64,000 nt of DNA from Acidobacteriota bacterium. GTDB lineage: Bacteria; Acidobacteriota; Blastocatellia; Pyrinomonadales; Pyrinomonadaceae. Shown piece after piece: positions 42,601 through 50,962 of this stretch (position 1 is its first letter; every line of letters begins with the position of its first letter). Position numbers and translations under genes: made by a program. The notes beneath the pieces were generated by a model. That model was not told the origin of the DNA, made no database searches, and was given only the letters and a program-made list of their open reading frames with translations. The DNA lies in NCBI GenBank assembly GCA_019639175.1, contig JAHBSK010000012.1, forward strand, positions 50,519-114,518, given 5' to 3'.

Positions 42601-43608
42601 CGCGTCATCTCGGCCTGGAGCGACGGCAGCGAGGTCAAGGCACTGGTCTATGACAGGGAAAAGGTCAGCGAGGCCGAGAACAACTTCAACCGATTCTATC
42701 ATGATTATGGTTATGATATGGATGAAGATGATGTCGAAGATGTAAATGAGGAAGAAATGATGGCGGCCCGCAAACGGTCTGGGGCGGAATATCATCGTGT
42801 TGTCGCGGAAAGTTTTTCGTGGCACAGCCTTGCCGAAGGAAGGCTCCAACCCTCCGCTCCGCCCGCCGCCGTACAGTTTCCGCAGCCTGTCGATGTCTTT
42901 CCCGTTTTTCCCGGAATGAGAGCGTGGCGCGGAAAATTCGGCGCGACAGAGATCAGGGCGGATGAAGAAGGGCTTTACCGCATAGCCCAGGGACAGTTGA
43001 CCCGTCTCAAGGAAGGTTCATATCACGGCCCGGTCATTTCCGCCAATGGCAGATGGGTCGTTGTGAACAAATTTGAGGAAGGCGAGGGCCTGATGCTCGT
43101 TCGTATCGACATGGCAAACGGGCGCGAATATCCGATAGCCGCTGATGAGAATTCTTATGAAAGCTATGAGGCCGTATGCTACATACCCGCGATCGACCGT
43201 TTTCTGTTGAGGGAAACAAGTTTTACCTATATGCCTGACGCGGGCGGCCGCATTGAGCGCGAGGTCATCGGGGCCGCGGACGGAAGCCGGGAAAGCAGAT
43301 ACCTTCTTCTGACCCCGAACACCGGCGAGATAAGACAGCCGCCCGGCGACGTCGGCCCGCTGGCTCAACAGGCTTTCAGGCCGCTGCAGCAGGCCGAACA
43401 GGCACACGAATTTTGGGCGGCAATGCCCGATGCCAAAAATGACCAGACCGTCATTGGTATATATGATTCCAAAATATTCGGCTTCAAACCCGTCACTGCC
43501 ATCAGGGGCATTCGGTTCAACAGCATGGAAATGTGGGTTGACCGTTCGGGCGGACGCGTTCTTTTTGCTTATAAAGGCCATCTGCTCTCGGCGCCGCTGC
43601 CCAAATGA
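39679..43608 (+). CDS. Giant secreted protein with HEAT-like helical repeats
   Basis: A 1309-residue exported protein; ATG 39679 is chosen because AGAGG lies 8 bases upstream and a signal peptide follows (MKRMLTAAALCSALLVIGLW ... SSAQ). Residues about 90-700 look like HEAT/ARM-type helical repeats (for example SRIAALWALYRRAND, YSAIRALAKQADGRAAPALR). The region around residue 1015 is very acidic (YDMDEDDVEDVNEEE). The last 250 residues alternate beta-strand-like segments (KGHLLSAPLPK end), suggesting a propeller. I do not recognise a known family. No catalytic motif is visible. It stands alone between a repeat-rich gap and rpsU. Such proteins are common in Acidobacteriota genomes; scaffolding is a guess. 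Confidence 0.65.
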   Translation: MKRMLTAAALCSALLVIGLWTLIPVSSAQRDLFAKQNVVDALLALPAPPPIHPDSPVRGSDRSPEFFDPDKPPPDNAPIGDLLDYWERMGRTAADLYYGPVPSDHVRNRIRAEIEKNPSDIGKFFNLFRGDAAGTRFVRDMYAKLGDDEQNADVQQIVKAWLLYNSPYFADELERRSRQVADQGEYVRNHEDLIALARYDWDRGSPIINRLYSDRSQPVSRIAALWALYRRANDSGSPGDIDRYRGELMEIVEDKNATNAMRDLAFDALNAEKEWSGMDDWYLSLLADETLEDLQVNGSSFTGLTTIINRSPVSRFKDRMIELAGGDNKTIRNAAARNLLVLLAREKDEKIVKALLPWLSDPDWAKELGGASRGRIVEALSSMKMPDAVPGLILIMNEKERQRSGIPIDGIRIDGVEISDSSHANTAANVVVNESYIARDTVNTNAAVRSGGREDYYPHRYSAIRALAKQADGRAAPALRAVLPQVDGYQRSMVVAALLASGGYSIAEQVDALEHSARASFVAEEEMRRQVAEIAAELGIDLNSITDPNSISPEMRRRFGERLMSRSANYTANAANYAANRASGMGDPREMLGQAVAQIEEPGELLVQGVINRIEVLDSKEPQVAGVLRGLINRWNSPAVFALMLRDVKNGRADIAAVLKLLSQRQALAEQQAAGIFELRSGVPSARGLYGCLVEDPAAVAEAVGRGGEEAAAALACSRLLRIPLDVRMAAAGLDGNDKRLATAAELYLESEDSPAARQIILSRAPGKAKILGAKYFFPGEQGSTYVVSPMTEIFESVGALWSAGPRGNEYIYGEISEYSEYAKREWRPTDEKLSKEVLENSELLGIYSYRNYLIRIFADKVLFSVQDDDARFKERELSEPEFDELRTHLRDHNVDQLPPFLSCGPYSGCDTRDLVMVGKAGGRRVFAEARRFPEFFSELDRIFDDMAAHPMRLRYTASTSVPGLQVLYGGDEQRVISAWSDGSEVKALVYDREKVSEAENNFNRFYHDYGYDMDEDDVEDVNEEEMMAARKRSGAEYHRVVAESFSWHSLAEGRLQPSAPPAAVQFPQPVDVFPVFPGMRAWRGKFGATEIRADEEGLYRIAQGQLTRLKEGSYHGPVISANGRWVVVNKFEEGEGLMLVRIDMANGREYPIAADENSYESYEAVCYIPAIDRFLLRETSFTYMPDAGGRIEREVIGAADGSRESRYLLLTPNTGEIRQPPGDVGPLAQQAFRPLQQAEQAHEFWAAMPDAKNDQTVIGIYDSKIFGFKPVTAIRGIRFNSMEMWVDRSGGRVLFAYKGHLLSAPLPK

Positions 43609-43623
43609 AATGCTCGGTCGCGG

Positions 43624-43652
43624 TTGCTTTTTTCTGCGATACAGGGTTAAAT
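43624..43652 (+). promoter_or_regulatory. Possible promoter of rpsU
   Basis: TTGCTT (43624-43629), 17 bases, TTAAAT (43647-43652). It lies 75 bases before the rpsU start. Weak -35, so only a candidate. Confidence 0.35.
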
Positions 43653-43726
43653 AATTGTTTGTCCTTTTGGGCAACAGGTGTCCTTGCCGGACGCCCATCC
43701 TTGGCCGAGAGGAGGTGAGACAAAAA

Positions 43727-43981
43727 ATGGCTTATATTACAGTAAACAACAATGAATCGATAGAGAGCGCACTCAGACGCTTTAAGCGCAAGGTTATCAG
43801 CGAAGAGATCATCAAAGATCTGAAAAAGCATGCTCACTTCATTCCGCCGGGACAGAAGGCAAAGCTCAAATCGGCTAACGCACGCAAGCGTAACAGGCGC
43901 CGGTTTCGCCAACAGCGTCCGATGAACAACACGTCGGCAAACTCGTCCTCACGCCCGATGGGCAGCGGTCAGGGCCGATAA
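43727..43981 (+). CDS. rpsU: 30S ribosomal protein S21
   Basis: An 84-residue basic protein of the small ribosomal subunit, near the mRNA exit/anti-Shine-Dalgarno region. I start at ATG 43727 because GAGGAGGTGAG, a near-perfect ribosome site, ends 8 bases upstream. The S21 core is AYITVNNNESIESALRRFKR, then KHAHFIPPGQKAKLKSANARKRNRRRF. It carries an additional Ser/Asn/Gln-rich tail (MNNTSANSSSRPMGSGQGR), longer than in E. coli. Followed by a strong terminator. A CRISPR spacer partly matches its 3' end (see findings). Confidence 0.88.
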   Translation: MAYITVNNNESIESALRRFKRKVISEEIIKDLKKHAHFIPPGQKAKLKSANARKRNRRRFRQQRPMNNTSANSSSRPMGSGQGR

Positions 43982-44000
43982 ACGGTTGATAGATGTATTG

Positions 44001-44058
44001 GAGCGAAAAAGTGAACAATGCTGACAGGCTTTCACTTTTTCGCTCTTTTGTTTTATTT
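44001..44058 (+). terminator. Intrinsic terminator of rpsU
   Basis: A perfect 15-bp stem GAGCGAAAAAGTGAA / TTCACTTTTTCGCTC (44001-44015 and 44031-44045) is followed by TTTTGTTTTATTT. Very strong in the rpsU direction; being nearly symmetric and A-rich on the left, it could work in both directions. Confidence 0.85.
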
Positions 44059-44062
44059 ATAA

Positions 44063-44836
44063 ATGTTTCGTAAAAGAAGGTCAGACAAACCAGTCATCCT
44101 GATAACCAATGATGACGGCATTCATTCCGAAGGCATCGCCGCGCTCGAAGCGTCGCTGAAACTGATCGGCGATGTCTATGTAGTCGCTCCCGAATCAGAG
44201 ATGAGCGGCGCGTCACACAGCCTGACGCTTGCCCGTCCGCTCCGCATCCGCCAGATAGACGAACGCCACTGGACCGTTGACGGAACGCCGACCGATTGCG
44301 TCACGCTTGCCCTCAATCAGATACTCGCGCCGGACATCAGGCCGGATATTTGCGCTTCGGGCATCAATCACGGTGCCAACCTCGGCGATGACGCGAGCTA
44401 TTCCGGCACGGTTGCCGGAGCAATGGAAGCAACGATACTTGGTGTTCCCGGCGTGGCTTTCAGCCTGATCGGCGAGGACGGCAGCGGTTATGACTTTTCG
44501 CATTCGGCCCGCATTGCCCGCGAGGTCACGATGAAGGCATACACCGAAGGGCTGCCGAGCGGCACATTGCTGAACGTAAATGTCGCACCCGGCGAACCCA
44601 AAGGCGTTAAGGTCACGCGGCAGGGCGTAAAATCCGCCCGTCCCGTCATAAGCGAACATATCGATCCGCGCGGAAAGCTGTATTATTGGATTGGCGAGGA
44701 GCGAAACGGGTTCAAGGCGGAAGGCGGGACCGATTTTGAGGCAACGCATGAAGGGTATGTCTCTGTGACGCCGATGCGTGCCGACCTGACCAATTATCTT
44801 GTGCTTGACGAACTCCGAGGCTGGGAAACGAATTGA
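44063..44836 (+). CDS. surE: 5'/3'-nucleotidase SurE
   Basis: A 257-residue metal-dependent nucleoside-monophosphate phosphatase. VILITNDDGIHSEGIAAL holds the metal-binding Asn16-Asp17-Asp18 block, VVAPESEMSGASHSLTL the Ser loop, and ASGINHGANLGDDASYSGTVAGAM the Asn of the active site. It overlaps the next gene by 4 bases, the common surE-pcm arrangement tied to stationary-phase survival and repair. Confidence 0.95.
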   Translation: MFRKRRSDKPVILITNDDGIHSEGIAALEASLKLIGDVYVVAPESEMSGASHSLTLARPLRIRQIDERHWTVDGTPTDCVTLALNQILAPDIRPDICASGINHGANLGDDASYSGTVAGAMEATILGVPGVAFSLIGEDGSGYDFSHSARIAREVTMKAYTEGLPSGTLLNVNVAPGEPKGVKVTRQGVKSARPVISEHIDPRGKLYYWIGEERNGFKAEGGTDFEATHEGYVSVTPMRADLTNYLVLDELRGWETN

Positions 44837-45522
44837 ACGGAACGGCTCCAATACGAAACCGGCCCGACGGTTTTGAGATACCTCGCGGCAGAATGGCCGC
44901 GCACCTGCGCGATCATTACGGCATCCGCGATGAGCGTGTTCTTGCGGCAATGAATGCCGTGGCCCGTCACCTGTTCGTGCCTGACGCGCTTCGTTCACAG
45001 GCATACAAGGACAACGCTCTGCCGATAGCGGGCGGCCAGACCATATCACAGCCGTTCATCGTTGCCCGCATGACGGAACTTCTGGAATTGAAAGGGCGCG
45101 AGCGCGTTCTCGAGATCGGTACCGGAACAGGCTATCAAACGGCGATTCTTGCACTGCTTGCGCGGAAAATTTATACCGTTGAACGTATAGAAAGCTTAGC
45201 TGCCGAAGCCAAACAACGACTGATGGGTATGGGATATCGAAATATCTCTTACAAGGCATCCGACGGCACGGAAGGCTGGCAGATATATGCTCCTTTTGAT
45301 GCGATACTTGTCGCTGCCGGCGGCCCGGATGTGCCGGAACCGCTTCTTGATCAGCTTGAGGCCGGCGGACGTCTGGTCCTGCCTGTCGGCAATGACCGCA
45401 CTTCGCAGAGGCTCGTCAGGGTCACAAGGGAAGAGAAAGGCTTCAAACATGAAGATTGCGGGCCGTGTTCGTTCGTCCCTTTAATAGGCCAGCACGGATG
45501 GGATGATACAAGGGACAAATAA
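44833..45522 (+). CDS. pcm: Protein-L-isoaspartate O-methyltransferase
   Basis: A 229-residue SAM-dependent enzyme that methylates isoaspartyl residues so that aged proteins can be repaired. Motifs: MNAVARHLFVPDALRSQAYKDNALPI, then GQTISQPFIVARMTELL, the SAM site VLEIGTGTGYQTAILALLA, and ILVAAGGPDVPEPLLDQL. The start taken here is TTG 44833, overlapping the surE stop (coupled translation). ATG 44893 (MAAHLRDHYGI) is an alternative and would shorten the protein by 20 residues. Cytosolic. Confidence 0.93.
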   Translation: MNGTAPIRNRPDGFEIPRGRMAAHLRDHYGIRDERVLAAMNAVARHLFVPDALRSQAYKDNALPIAGGQTISQPFIVARMTELLELKGRERVLEIGTGTGYQTAILALLARKIYTVERIESLAAEAKQRLMGMGYRNISYKASDGTEGWQIYAPFDAILVAAGGPDVPEPLLDQLEAGGRLVLPVGNDRTSQRLVRVTREEKGFKHEDCGPCSFVPLIGQHGWDDTRDK

Positions 45523-45584
45523 GGATCGTTATTCGTCGGGTGAGATTTGGATCGATTCTGTTTATTTTGGAGAAATTTAACATC

Positions 45585-46184
45585 TTGAAAAAGATATTTG
45601 AATATTTACGTCGAATGAAGGAATGGGTGGAAAGCTATGCTGAGAAACCCTATGCCGAGTGGGCTTTGTTTGCCATCGCTTTTGTCGAATCTTCCTTTTT
45701 CCCAATACCGCCGGATGTGCTGTTGATAGCGATGGCGGTCATCACACCGTCTAAGGCATTTCGGTACGCATTGTTCTGTACGGTCGGGTCCGTTCTGGGC
45801 GGCGTGTTCGGATATTTTATAGGAATGGTATTTTATGAGACGCTCGGCATACCCATACTGACCTTTTACGGGGCAATGGGGCATTATGAGACCGTTCAGG
45901 GACTATATCACGAACACGCTTTCTGGGCGATCGTCGCTGCCGGTTTTACGCCGGTTCCCTACAAGGTATTCACGATTGCAGCAGGTGCATTTGAAGTTTC
46001 CGTTTGGACACTTGTTATTGCTTCGATCATCGGCCGCGGCGCAAGGTTCTTTCTTGTAGCTTCTCTCTTTTATTTCTTTGGGGCAACGATCAAGAAATTC
46101 ATAGATAAGTATTTCGAGATACTTACGGTCGTTTTTCTTGTTTTGCTCATTGGCGGTTTTGTTTTGATCAGACTTGTTTTATAG
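45585..46184 (+). CDS. DedA/VTT-domain membrane protein (YqaA type)
   Basis: A 199-residue inner-membrane protein. Residues around ALFAIAFVESSFFPIPPDVLLIAMAV match the YqaA branch of the DedA (SNARE-associated/VTT) family, with AAGFTPVPYKVFTIAAGAF as the second re-entrant loop. Some DedA proteins flip undecaprenyl phosphate or phospholipids. The start is uncertain: I use TTG 45585 with GGAG 12 bases upstream because family members begin about 10 residues before the 'W.ES.A..PYA' block; GTG 45540 and ATG 45615 are alternatives. Confidence 0.8.
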   Translation: MKKIFEYLRRMKEWVESYAEKPYAEWALFAIAFVESSFFPIPPDVLLIAMAVITPSKAFRYALFCTVGSVLGGVFGYFIGMVFYETLGIPILTFYGAMGHYETVQGLYHEHAFWAIVAAGFTPVPYKVFTIAAGAFEVSVWTLVIASIIGRGARFFLVASLFYFFGATIKKFIDKYFEILTVVFLVLLIGGFVLIRLVL

Positions 46185-46193
46185 ACAAGTTGG

Positions 46194-46222
46194 TTGACAG
46201 TGTTGCGGGAGTTGCTTAAACT
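46194..46222 (+). promoter_or_regulatory. Promoter of tRNA-Pro
   Basis: TTGACA (46194-46199), a 17-base spacer and TAAACT (46217-46222). It lies 32 bases before the tRNA. The -10 hexamer is the same TAAACT that ends every minus-strand CRISPR repeat, which supports that hexamer as a working -10 in this genome. Confidence 0.75.
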
Positions 46223-46254
46223 AACTTTTCGCGCGGGTTGTCCTGCGTTGATGT

Positions 46255-46331
<77 letters not shown>

Positions 46332-46348
46332 TTAAAGTAATAAAGTGA

Positions 46349-46400
46349 AAAAGGGCAAAGGTGAAAAAGTTTCTTCACCAATGCCCTTTTAACTTTTTTT
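46349..46400 (+). terminator. Terminator after tRNA-Pro
   Basis: Stem AAAAGGGCA/TGCCCTTTT with an inner GGTGAA/TTCACC stem, followed by AACTTTTTTT. It ends the single-tRNA unit and separates it from the convergent deacetylase gene. Confidence 0.8.
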
Positions 46401-46446
46401 CAACTTCACTCTTTGACTCTTTCACTTCTCCCCTTTGAGTCGCCTT

Positions 46447-47400
46447 CTACTCCGATTCAAAACCCGAAGCCTTTAGAACGAACTCGGGAACCTTCGGTTC
46501 GTCCGGTAAAATATTTCCCTTTCCTCTTTCCAGTGCCCAGCGGTGAAGCCAAGAGATGCCGCCGCGGCCTAAAAAGCGGTCGGGAGTGCGATAGGCGTCG
46601 TCTTTCAATGCGGTTTCCAGATCAACAAATCTATAGCCGCGTTCCCTGAACATTTTTGCGAGGTCATCAAAGTAATCTGAGTTGATAAAGTTTGCATGGA
46701 TAAGCAGCGTCTGGCTGACCTCTCTGCCAAAGAGTTTGACGGATTGGCGTTCCCAATATTCCAGCTTCGCTTCCATATAGGGAACGTATGCATCGCCTAT
46801 CTGCTTCATCAGCTTTTTATCGCCTTTATCAAACGCAAGGTCGTATGCCCGCGAAAAGATATAATCGGCGTTGTCATGAGAGACAGGAGCTATCGTGTAG
46901 CCGTGGTGCGACAAAAACTTATCAAAGTCGGATTTTATCTCCATCGTCATACCGGTCTGTAAGTATGGATGGCGAAAGTACCTCATTTTTTTGCCTTGTT
47001 CGGCAAGAAGCCCATTGGTTATTGTCTCGCCTTTTAGCAGGTCTTCCTGATAATCCTTAAGCTCGATAGTGTTCAGGCTGCGGTGCGAAAAAGTGTGATT
47101 CCCAAGCTCTAGCCCGGCATCCAGCCACATTTTCAACAACGCTATCTGAGCCTCGTTCCGTTCACCGTCCTTATAGAGCTTATTCTCATTTACAAAACCT
47201 ATTGCCGGAACCTTTGCTTTTTTAATATGCCCAAGCAGGTTTTTCGTTATTGTTTGCCGGTTCTTCAGGTCGCCTCGGGTCGAGACCACGGGCAGATCAT
47301 CGATGGTAACGGCTATTGTTCGGGATGGTGTTTGGCCAAAGGCCATAACGGAAAAGGCCGAGCAGAGGAAGGCGATCAATGCATATCTCATTATGGTCAC
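46447..47400 (-). CDS. Secreted polysaccharide deacetylase (NodB domain)
   Basis: A 317-residue exported protein. I choose GTG 47398-47400 because GGAG sits 8 bases upstream; the next ATG (47391) would be too far from it. Signal peptide: MRYALIAFLCSAFSVMAFG (after 3 residues). The NodB domain shows TIAVTIDDLPVV (metal/base Asp pair), then GNHTFSHRSLN (HxxxxH metal motif) and RYFRHPYLQTG. It removes acetyl groups from a cell-surface or environmental polysaccharide; the target is unknown. Confidence 0.83.
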   Translation of the reverse strand: MTIMRYALIAFLCSAFSVMAFGQTPSRTIAVTIDDLPVVSTRGDLKNRQTITKNLLGHIKKAKVPAIGFVNENKLYKDGERNEAQIALLKMWLDAGLELGNHTFSHRSLNTIELKDYQEDLLKGETITNGLLAEQGKKMRYFRHPYLQTGMTMEIKSDFDKFLSHHGYTIAPVSHDNADYIFSRAYDLAFDKGDKKLMKQIGDAYVPYMEAKLEYWERQSVKLFGREVSQTLLIHANFINSDYFDDLAKMFRERGYRFVDLETALKDDAYRTPDRFLGRGGISWLHRWALERGKGNILPDEPKVPEFVLKASGFESE

Positions 47401-47451
47401 AGATTTATCTCCGATGTCGGACATGTTTTCCCTACGGTTCAAAGAGGTGAA

Positions 47452-47841
47452 CTACGCCTGATCTATCTGATACGTCGCCACGCTTGTCGGCGTTTCGTAG
47501 CAGCGGACCTTGTAAACCTTGACCCTGTCGTCGCCAACGCGGCTGTTGAGATATTCAACGAAGTAGCGGGCGATATTTTCCGCCGAAGGGTTTAGCTCAT
47601 CGTCAAAAGGCGGCAGTTCATTCAGGTTGCGGTGGTCGAGGTATTTCACTATCTCGTCCGCCGCTTTTTTCAGGTCGCCGAAATCGATCAGCAGCCCGAT
47701 GTTGTTCAACTCCTCGCCGCGGGCGTAAATTTCCACCTTGTAATTGTGGCCGTGCAGATTCTCGCACTTTCCCTTATAGCCACGCAGTTGGTGGGCCGAG
47801 GAGAAATCACGCTCTATCATCACTTCAAAAAAAGAAGACAT
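47452..47841 (-). CDS. queD: 6-carboxy-5,6,7,8-tetrahydropterin synthase (QueD/PTPS family)
   Basis: A 129-residue T-fold enzyme. Zinc ligands are His17 (FSSAHQL), His30 and His32 (CENLHGHNY), with Cys26 as the catalytic cysteine; the later LLIDFGDLKKAADEIVKYLDH and NPSAENIARYF match the family. It makes carboxytetrahydropterin from dihydroneopterin triphosphate for queuosine in tRNA. No other queuosine genes are adjacent. The start is ATG 47841, 35 bases after the MscS stop. Role as PTPS proper cannot be ruled out. Confidence 0.88.
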   Translation of the reverse strand: MSSFFEVMIERDFSSAHQLRGYKGKCENLHGHNYKVEIYARGEELNNIGLLIDFGDLKKAADEIVKYLDHRNLNELPPFDDELNPSAENIARYFVEYLNSRVGDDRVKVYKVRCYETPTSVATYQIDQA

Positions 47842-47876
47842 ATTCTATGCAATATATCACGGCAAATGCCGCAAGA

Positions 47877-50411
47877 TCATTTCTCGGACCTGAGGCCGCG
47901 TAATGTTGTCTCGTCTATCGAGCGCAGATGAATATCCCGTTGCGGGAACGGCAGCTCGATTCCTGCCTCGTTCAATGAATCGTATATATCCGTGACCATT
48001 TCGCTTCGCAGGCTGACAACCTTGTCAGGATCCTCGACCCAAACCCTCAGTTCAAAATCAATGCTGCTTTCACCCAGATTTGAGAAAAGCACATTTGGCG
48101 CCGGCTCGGCGAGAATATCGTCTTTTGTCGAGGCGATATTGTAAAGAATATCCATGACCTGTTTCGGATCGTTCCCGTAAGCCACACCGACCTGAATGTC
48201 TATTCGCCGCCTGGTGTCGGACAGGCTCCAGTTCACCACCTCTTCAGAAACCAGCATGCTGTTCGGCACGATCACGTCCGAACCGTCAACCTTTCGCAAA
48301 ACGCTTGCGCGAAGTCCGATCTCCTTTAATGATCCGGTGTGTTCATTTATCTGTATCGTGTCGCCGACCTTGACCGGCCGTTCAAACAAAAGGATCAGGC
48401 CCGAAACAAAATTGTTGATTATTGTCTGCAGTCCAAACCCTATGCCGACGCCGATGGCCCCGGCAACGATGGCAAATTTTGTAAAATCAACACCAAGCGC
48501 GCCGACCGCGATGAGAAAACCGATGACGATGACCGCGTAATGCAGCGTTGTCGAGATGGCGTATGACGCGCCCGTTCCGACCGACCATCGCGGATACAGC
48601 TCTTCCCTAAGGACAAACTGCAAAAACCGCGAGATCATTACAGCTATCCACAGCGTAATGATAAAGATCAAAACGTCCCCTATCGAGAGATCGACGGAAC
48701 CGATGGAAACCGACCAAGATGTCAGGGCGATGATCTGCTCAAAGATGTATTGCCGCACCGCGAAAAGATTCAGCACGATCAGTATCCATATCGCGACGGC
48801 GAGCCAGCGGATAAAGCGAAAGACCGTTTCCCTGATGGCCGGGCGATTGTTCCTGACGACAGGAATAAGCGACAGCGGCCGCATTCTGAGGGCAAAGATC
48901 GCCATTCCCTGAAAGATGCGAACCGAGGCATAAATGACCAACGCCGCGTATGAACTTGCCAAAACGCCGTTGCCGACAAGGTTTGCCAGATTGACATAAC
49001 CGACAAGCTGAGCAAAAAAGGCGAATCCGAAAACGCCGATGATGAACGGTATTGCCTTTTTCAGCGAATCGACGGTGCGGCTGTGGCCTGCCTCGACGCT
49101 CGCCGCAAAACTTCTGCTTCTCAGCACCCAGAAGAGGAACAGAACGGCGGCGGCCATCTCCGCCAGAAATAGAAGCCGTCCCACCACCGAATGTTCTGGA
49201 AACACGTCGCGTATCCTATCAATAAAGAAGAATATGACCATCGCGTTCAGCAGCAGATGGAAGGAAGAGCTGACCAGTTGCCGCAAGAGGATGACGGCCG
49301 GAACAATCCCGGCAAGCCCGATCAGCGAACGCAGCAGCGTCGGGGCCTGCGGATAGAGCCACGCGGACATAAATATAGAAATGACCAGAGCGGTGACGAC
49401 CGGTTTTGCAAAGATCTGTGCCGCGGTCTCAAGTTTCGGCTCGGCCTTTACATGAGGGCGGATAAAGCTCCTGGCCCAAAACAGCAATCCAGTGACAACC
49501 AAAAAAAGCAGGCCGTGTATCAAAAAACGGTCGGTCCGGGCTGCTGCATAGGTTCTTAATTCAGAGGTTTGCGTGGAGAATGAGGCACCGGCTTCCTTAT
49601 TGTCGCCGGTCACGGACGAAGTATCCAGAACCGACCATATCGGACGGTTATCCCTAAGAAAGATGCCTGAAAACACACGTCCGCGCTCAGACGAAGTATC
49701 GGCAAGCGATGCGTTCACACGCGATTCGAGGCTCGTCACGCGTGATTGGAGGGAAAGCAGCCGCTTCTGGTTTTCCTCGGCCTGCTGGATGGTGGCTTTT
49801 ATATCTGCAATGACCTCATTGATCTTTTTCAGCACCTCATCAGGCACCGAATCAATGGACACGAGGTTTTCCGTTTGGTTCGGCGGAGATGTTCCCTTGA
49901 GTGAAGCAAGCGTTTTGCTCCACGTGTCAGCCATTTGTGACAGTTCGGCAAACTCCTTTTCTCTGGCCGATGAGCGGTCGCGCAACGTCCGGGTCCATCT
50001 GGCCAATGTCTGAGAAATGGGTTCCCAATCCTGTTCCACCGATCTGAGGTCGTCAAAGGACGGATTTTCTGACAATATCCGCCTCGCTTCCGCCTCGCGT
50101 GTGTCGATGTCCTGACGCAGAGCGGGCAGCCCGTTGTCTATGGGAGCGACCGCCGATGTGTCTTCCAGCGACGCCCGTATATTTTTTAGCCGGGCCGTCG
50201 CCGCCTCAGCCTCTGACAGCACCGAAGCCACAGGGATCGGCGTCGGCGTGGGCAATGGCGACGGAGCGGTGTTCGAGTTGGTATTTGCCGCCGGATCGGC
50301 CTGTGCCGCTGCTCCGGCACAAAAAAGTACGATCAGCAGCAAGACCGTCACCGGTTTGCGGTTAAACAGAGACGCCGCGATCCTTTGAGAATTTAGCCAT
50401 TTCAGAAACAT
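47877..50411 (-). CDS. Large MscS-family mechanosensitive channel
   Basis: An 844-residue inner-membrane channel. A signal peptide (to about residue 36) is followed by a periplasmic coiled-coil region to about residue 300 (AEENQKRLLSLQSRVTSLES), about 8 helices to residue ~560, and the MscS core: pore helix GAIGVGIGFGLQTIINNFVSG, then the beta-domain LFERPVKVGDTIQINEHTGS with VDGSDVIVPNSMLVSEEVVNWSLSD. This is the MscK/YbdG-like long architecture, opening under membrane tension to release osmolytes. It stands apart from queD by 35 bases and may share its transcript. Confidence 0.9.
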   Translation of the reverse strand: MFLKWLNSQRIAASLFNRKPVTVLLLIVLFCAGAAAQADPAANTNSNTAPSPLPTPTPIPVASVLSEAEAATARLKNIRASLEDTSAVAPIDNGLPALRQDIDTREAEARRILSENPSFDDLRSVEQDWEPISQTLARWTRTLRDRSSAREKEFAELSQMADTWSKTLASLKGTSPPNQTENLVSIDSVPDEVLKKINEVIADIKATIQQAEENQKRLLSLQSRVTSLESRVNASLADTSSERGRVFSGIFLRDNRPIWSVLDTSSVTGDNKEAGASFSTQTSELRTYAAARTDRFLIHGLLFLVVTGLLFWARSFIRPHVKAEPKLETAAQIFAKPVVTALVISIFMSAWLYPQAPTLLRSLIGLAGIVPAVILLRQLVSSSFHLLLNAMVIFFFIDRIRDVFPEHSVVGRLLFLAEMAAAVLFLFWVLRSRSFAASVEAGHSRTVDSLKKAIPFIIGVFGFAFFAQLVGYVNLANLVGNGVLASSYAALVIYASVRIFQGMAIFALRMRPLSLIPVVRNNRPAIRETVFRFIRWLAVAIWILIVLNLFAVRQYIFEQIIALTSWSVSIGSVDLSIGDVLIFIITLWIAVMISRFLQFVLREELYPRWSVGTGASYAISTTLHYAVIVIGFLIAVGALGVDFTKFAIVAGAIGVGIGFGLQTIINNFVSGLILLFERPVKVGDTIQINEHTGSLKEIGLRASVLRKVDGSDVIVPNSMLVSEEVVNWSLSDTRRRIDIQVGVAYGNDPKQVMDILYNIASTKDDILAEPAPNVLFSNLGESSIDFELRVWVEDPDKVVSLRSEMVTDIYDSLNEAGIELPFPQRDIHLRSIDETTLRGLRSEK

Positions 50412-50506
50412 CTATGTTCCCTATTATATGACAGGGTGAAGGATTTGCCGCAATATGAGGAGAAACTATTGGAACGATCAACAAGCGGAAGCGGCCGTGA
50501 AAGAGC

Positions 50507-50962
50507 CTATTCCCAAAGATCTTCCTCGTCGTATTCGATGTTGTGGTCGTCAAGAAACCTGCGGAATTCGTCCTTGTAGTAAAGTGTTTTATGTATCTCT
50601 TTTTGACGGTGAATAATATCTTTTACGATCTCGTCCTCTGAACGGCTGACTGTTACCGCAGCATAGCTTTCCTGCCATTCAAATTCCGGACACCATTTGC
50701 GGATGAACTTGGCGCTATGCTCTTTTACACGATCAATGATGTGGTCGGGAGTGCGGTCGCGGGCATTCACATAAAAAATATGCACATGTTCGACGTCGCC
50801 GCCTATGGCCAAAGCCGGCGAATAACATTCGTCGTATAGTATTTTTGATATTTTATCGTAAAGAAAAGGCTCTATTTCAGGCGTGATAAGAGGAAGCTGG
50901 TGTTTTGTCGAAAACACCACATTTATCAGAATAGTGCCGACCGTAACCGGAGTTCCTCTCAT
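50507..50962 (-). CDS. Y1-transposase-like (IS200/RAYT-type) protein lacking the catalytic tyrosine
   Basis: A 151-residue protein with the Y1_Tnp fold pattern: VVFSTKHQLPLITPEIEPFL, then the HUH motif HVH in GDVEHVHIFYVN, KWCPEFEWQESYAAVTVSRS, and an end FLDDHNIEYDEEDLWE. In active family members the helix after 'SVS' reads V..YI..Q..HH with the nucleophilic Tyr; here it reads IVKDIIHRQKEIHK, so Tyr is Ile. I checked the codons (GAT ATT ATT CAC). ATG 50960-50962 overlaps the stop of the retropepsin-like gene (ATGA). It is therefore probably a domesticated or inactive DNA-binding relative, coupled to the module, not a free transposon. Confidence 0.78.
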   Translation of the reverse strand: MRGTPVTVGTILINVVFSTKHQLPLITPEIEPFLYDKISKILYDECYSPALAIGGDVEHVHIFYVNARDRTPDHIIDRVKEHSAKFIRKWCPEFEWQESYAAVTVSRSEDEIVKDIIHRQKEIHKTLYYKDEFRRFLDDHNIEYDEEDLWE

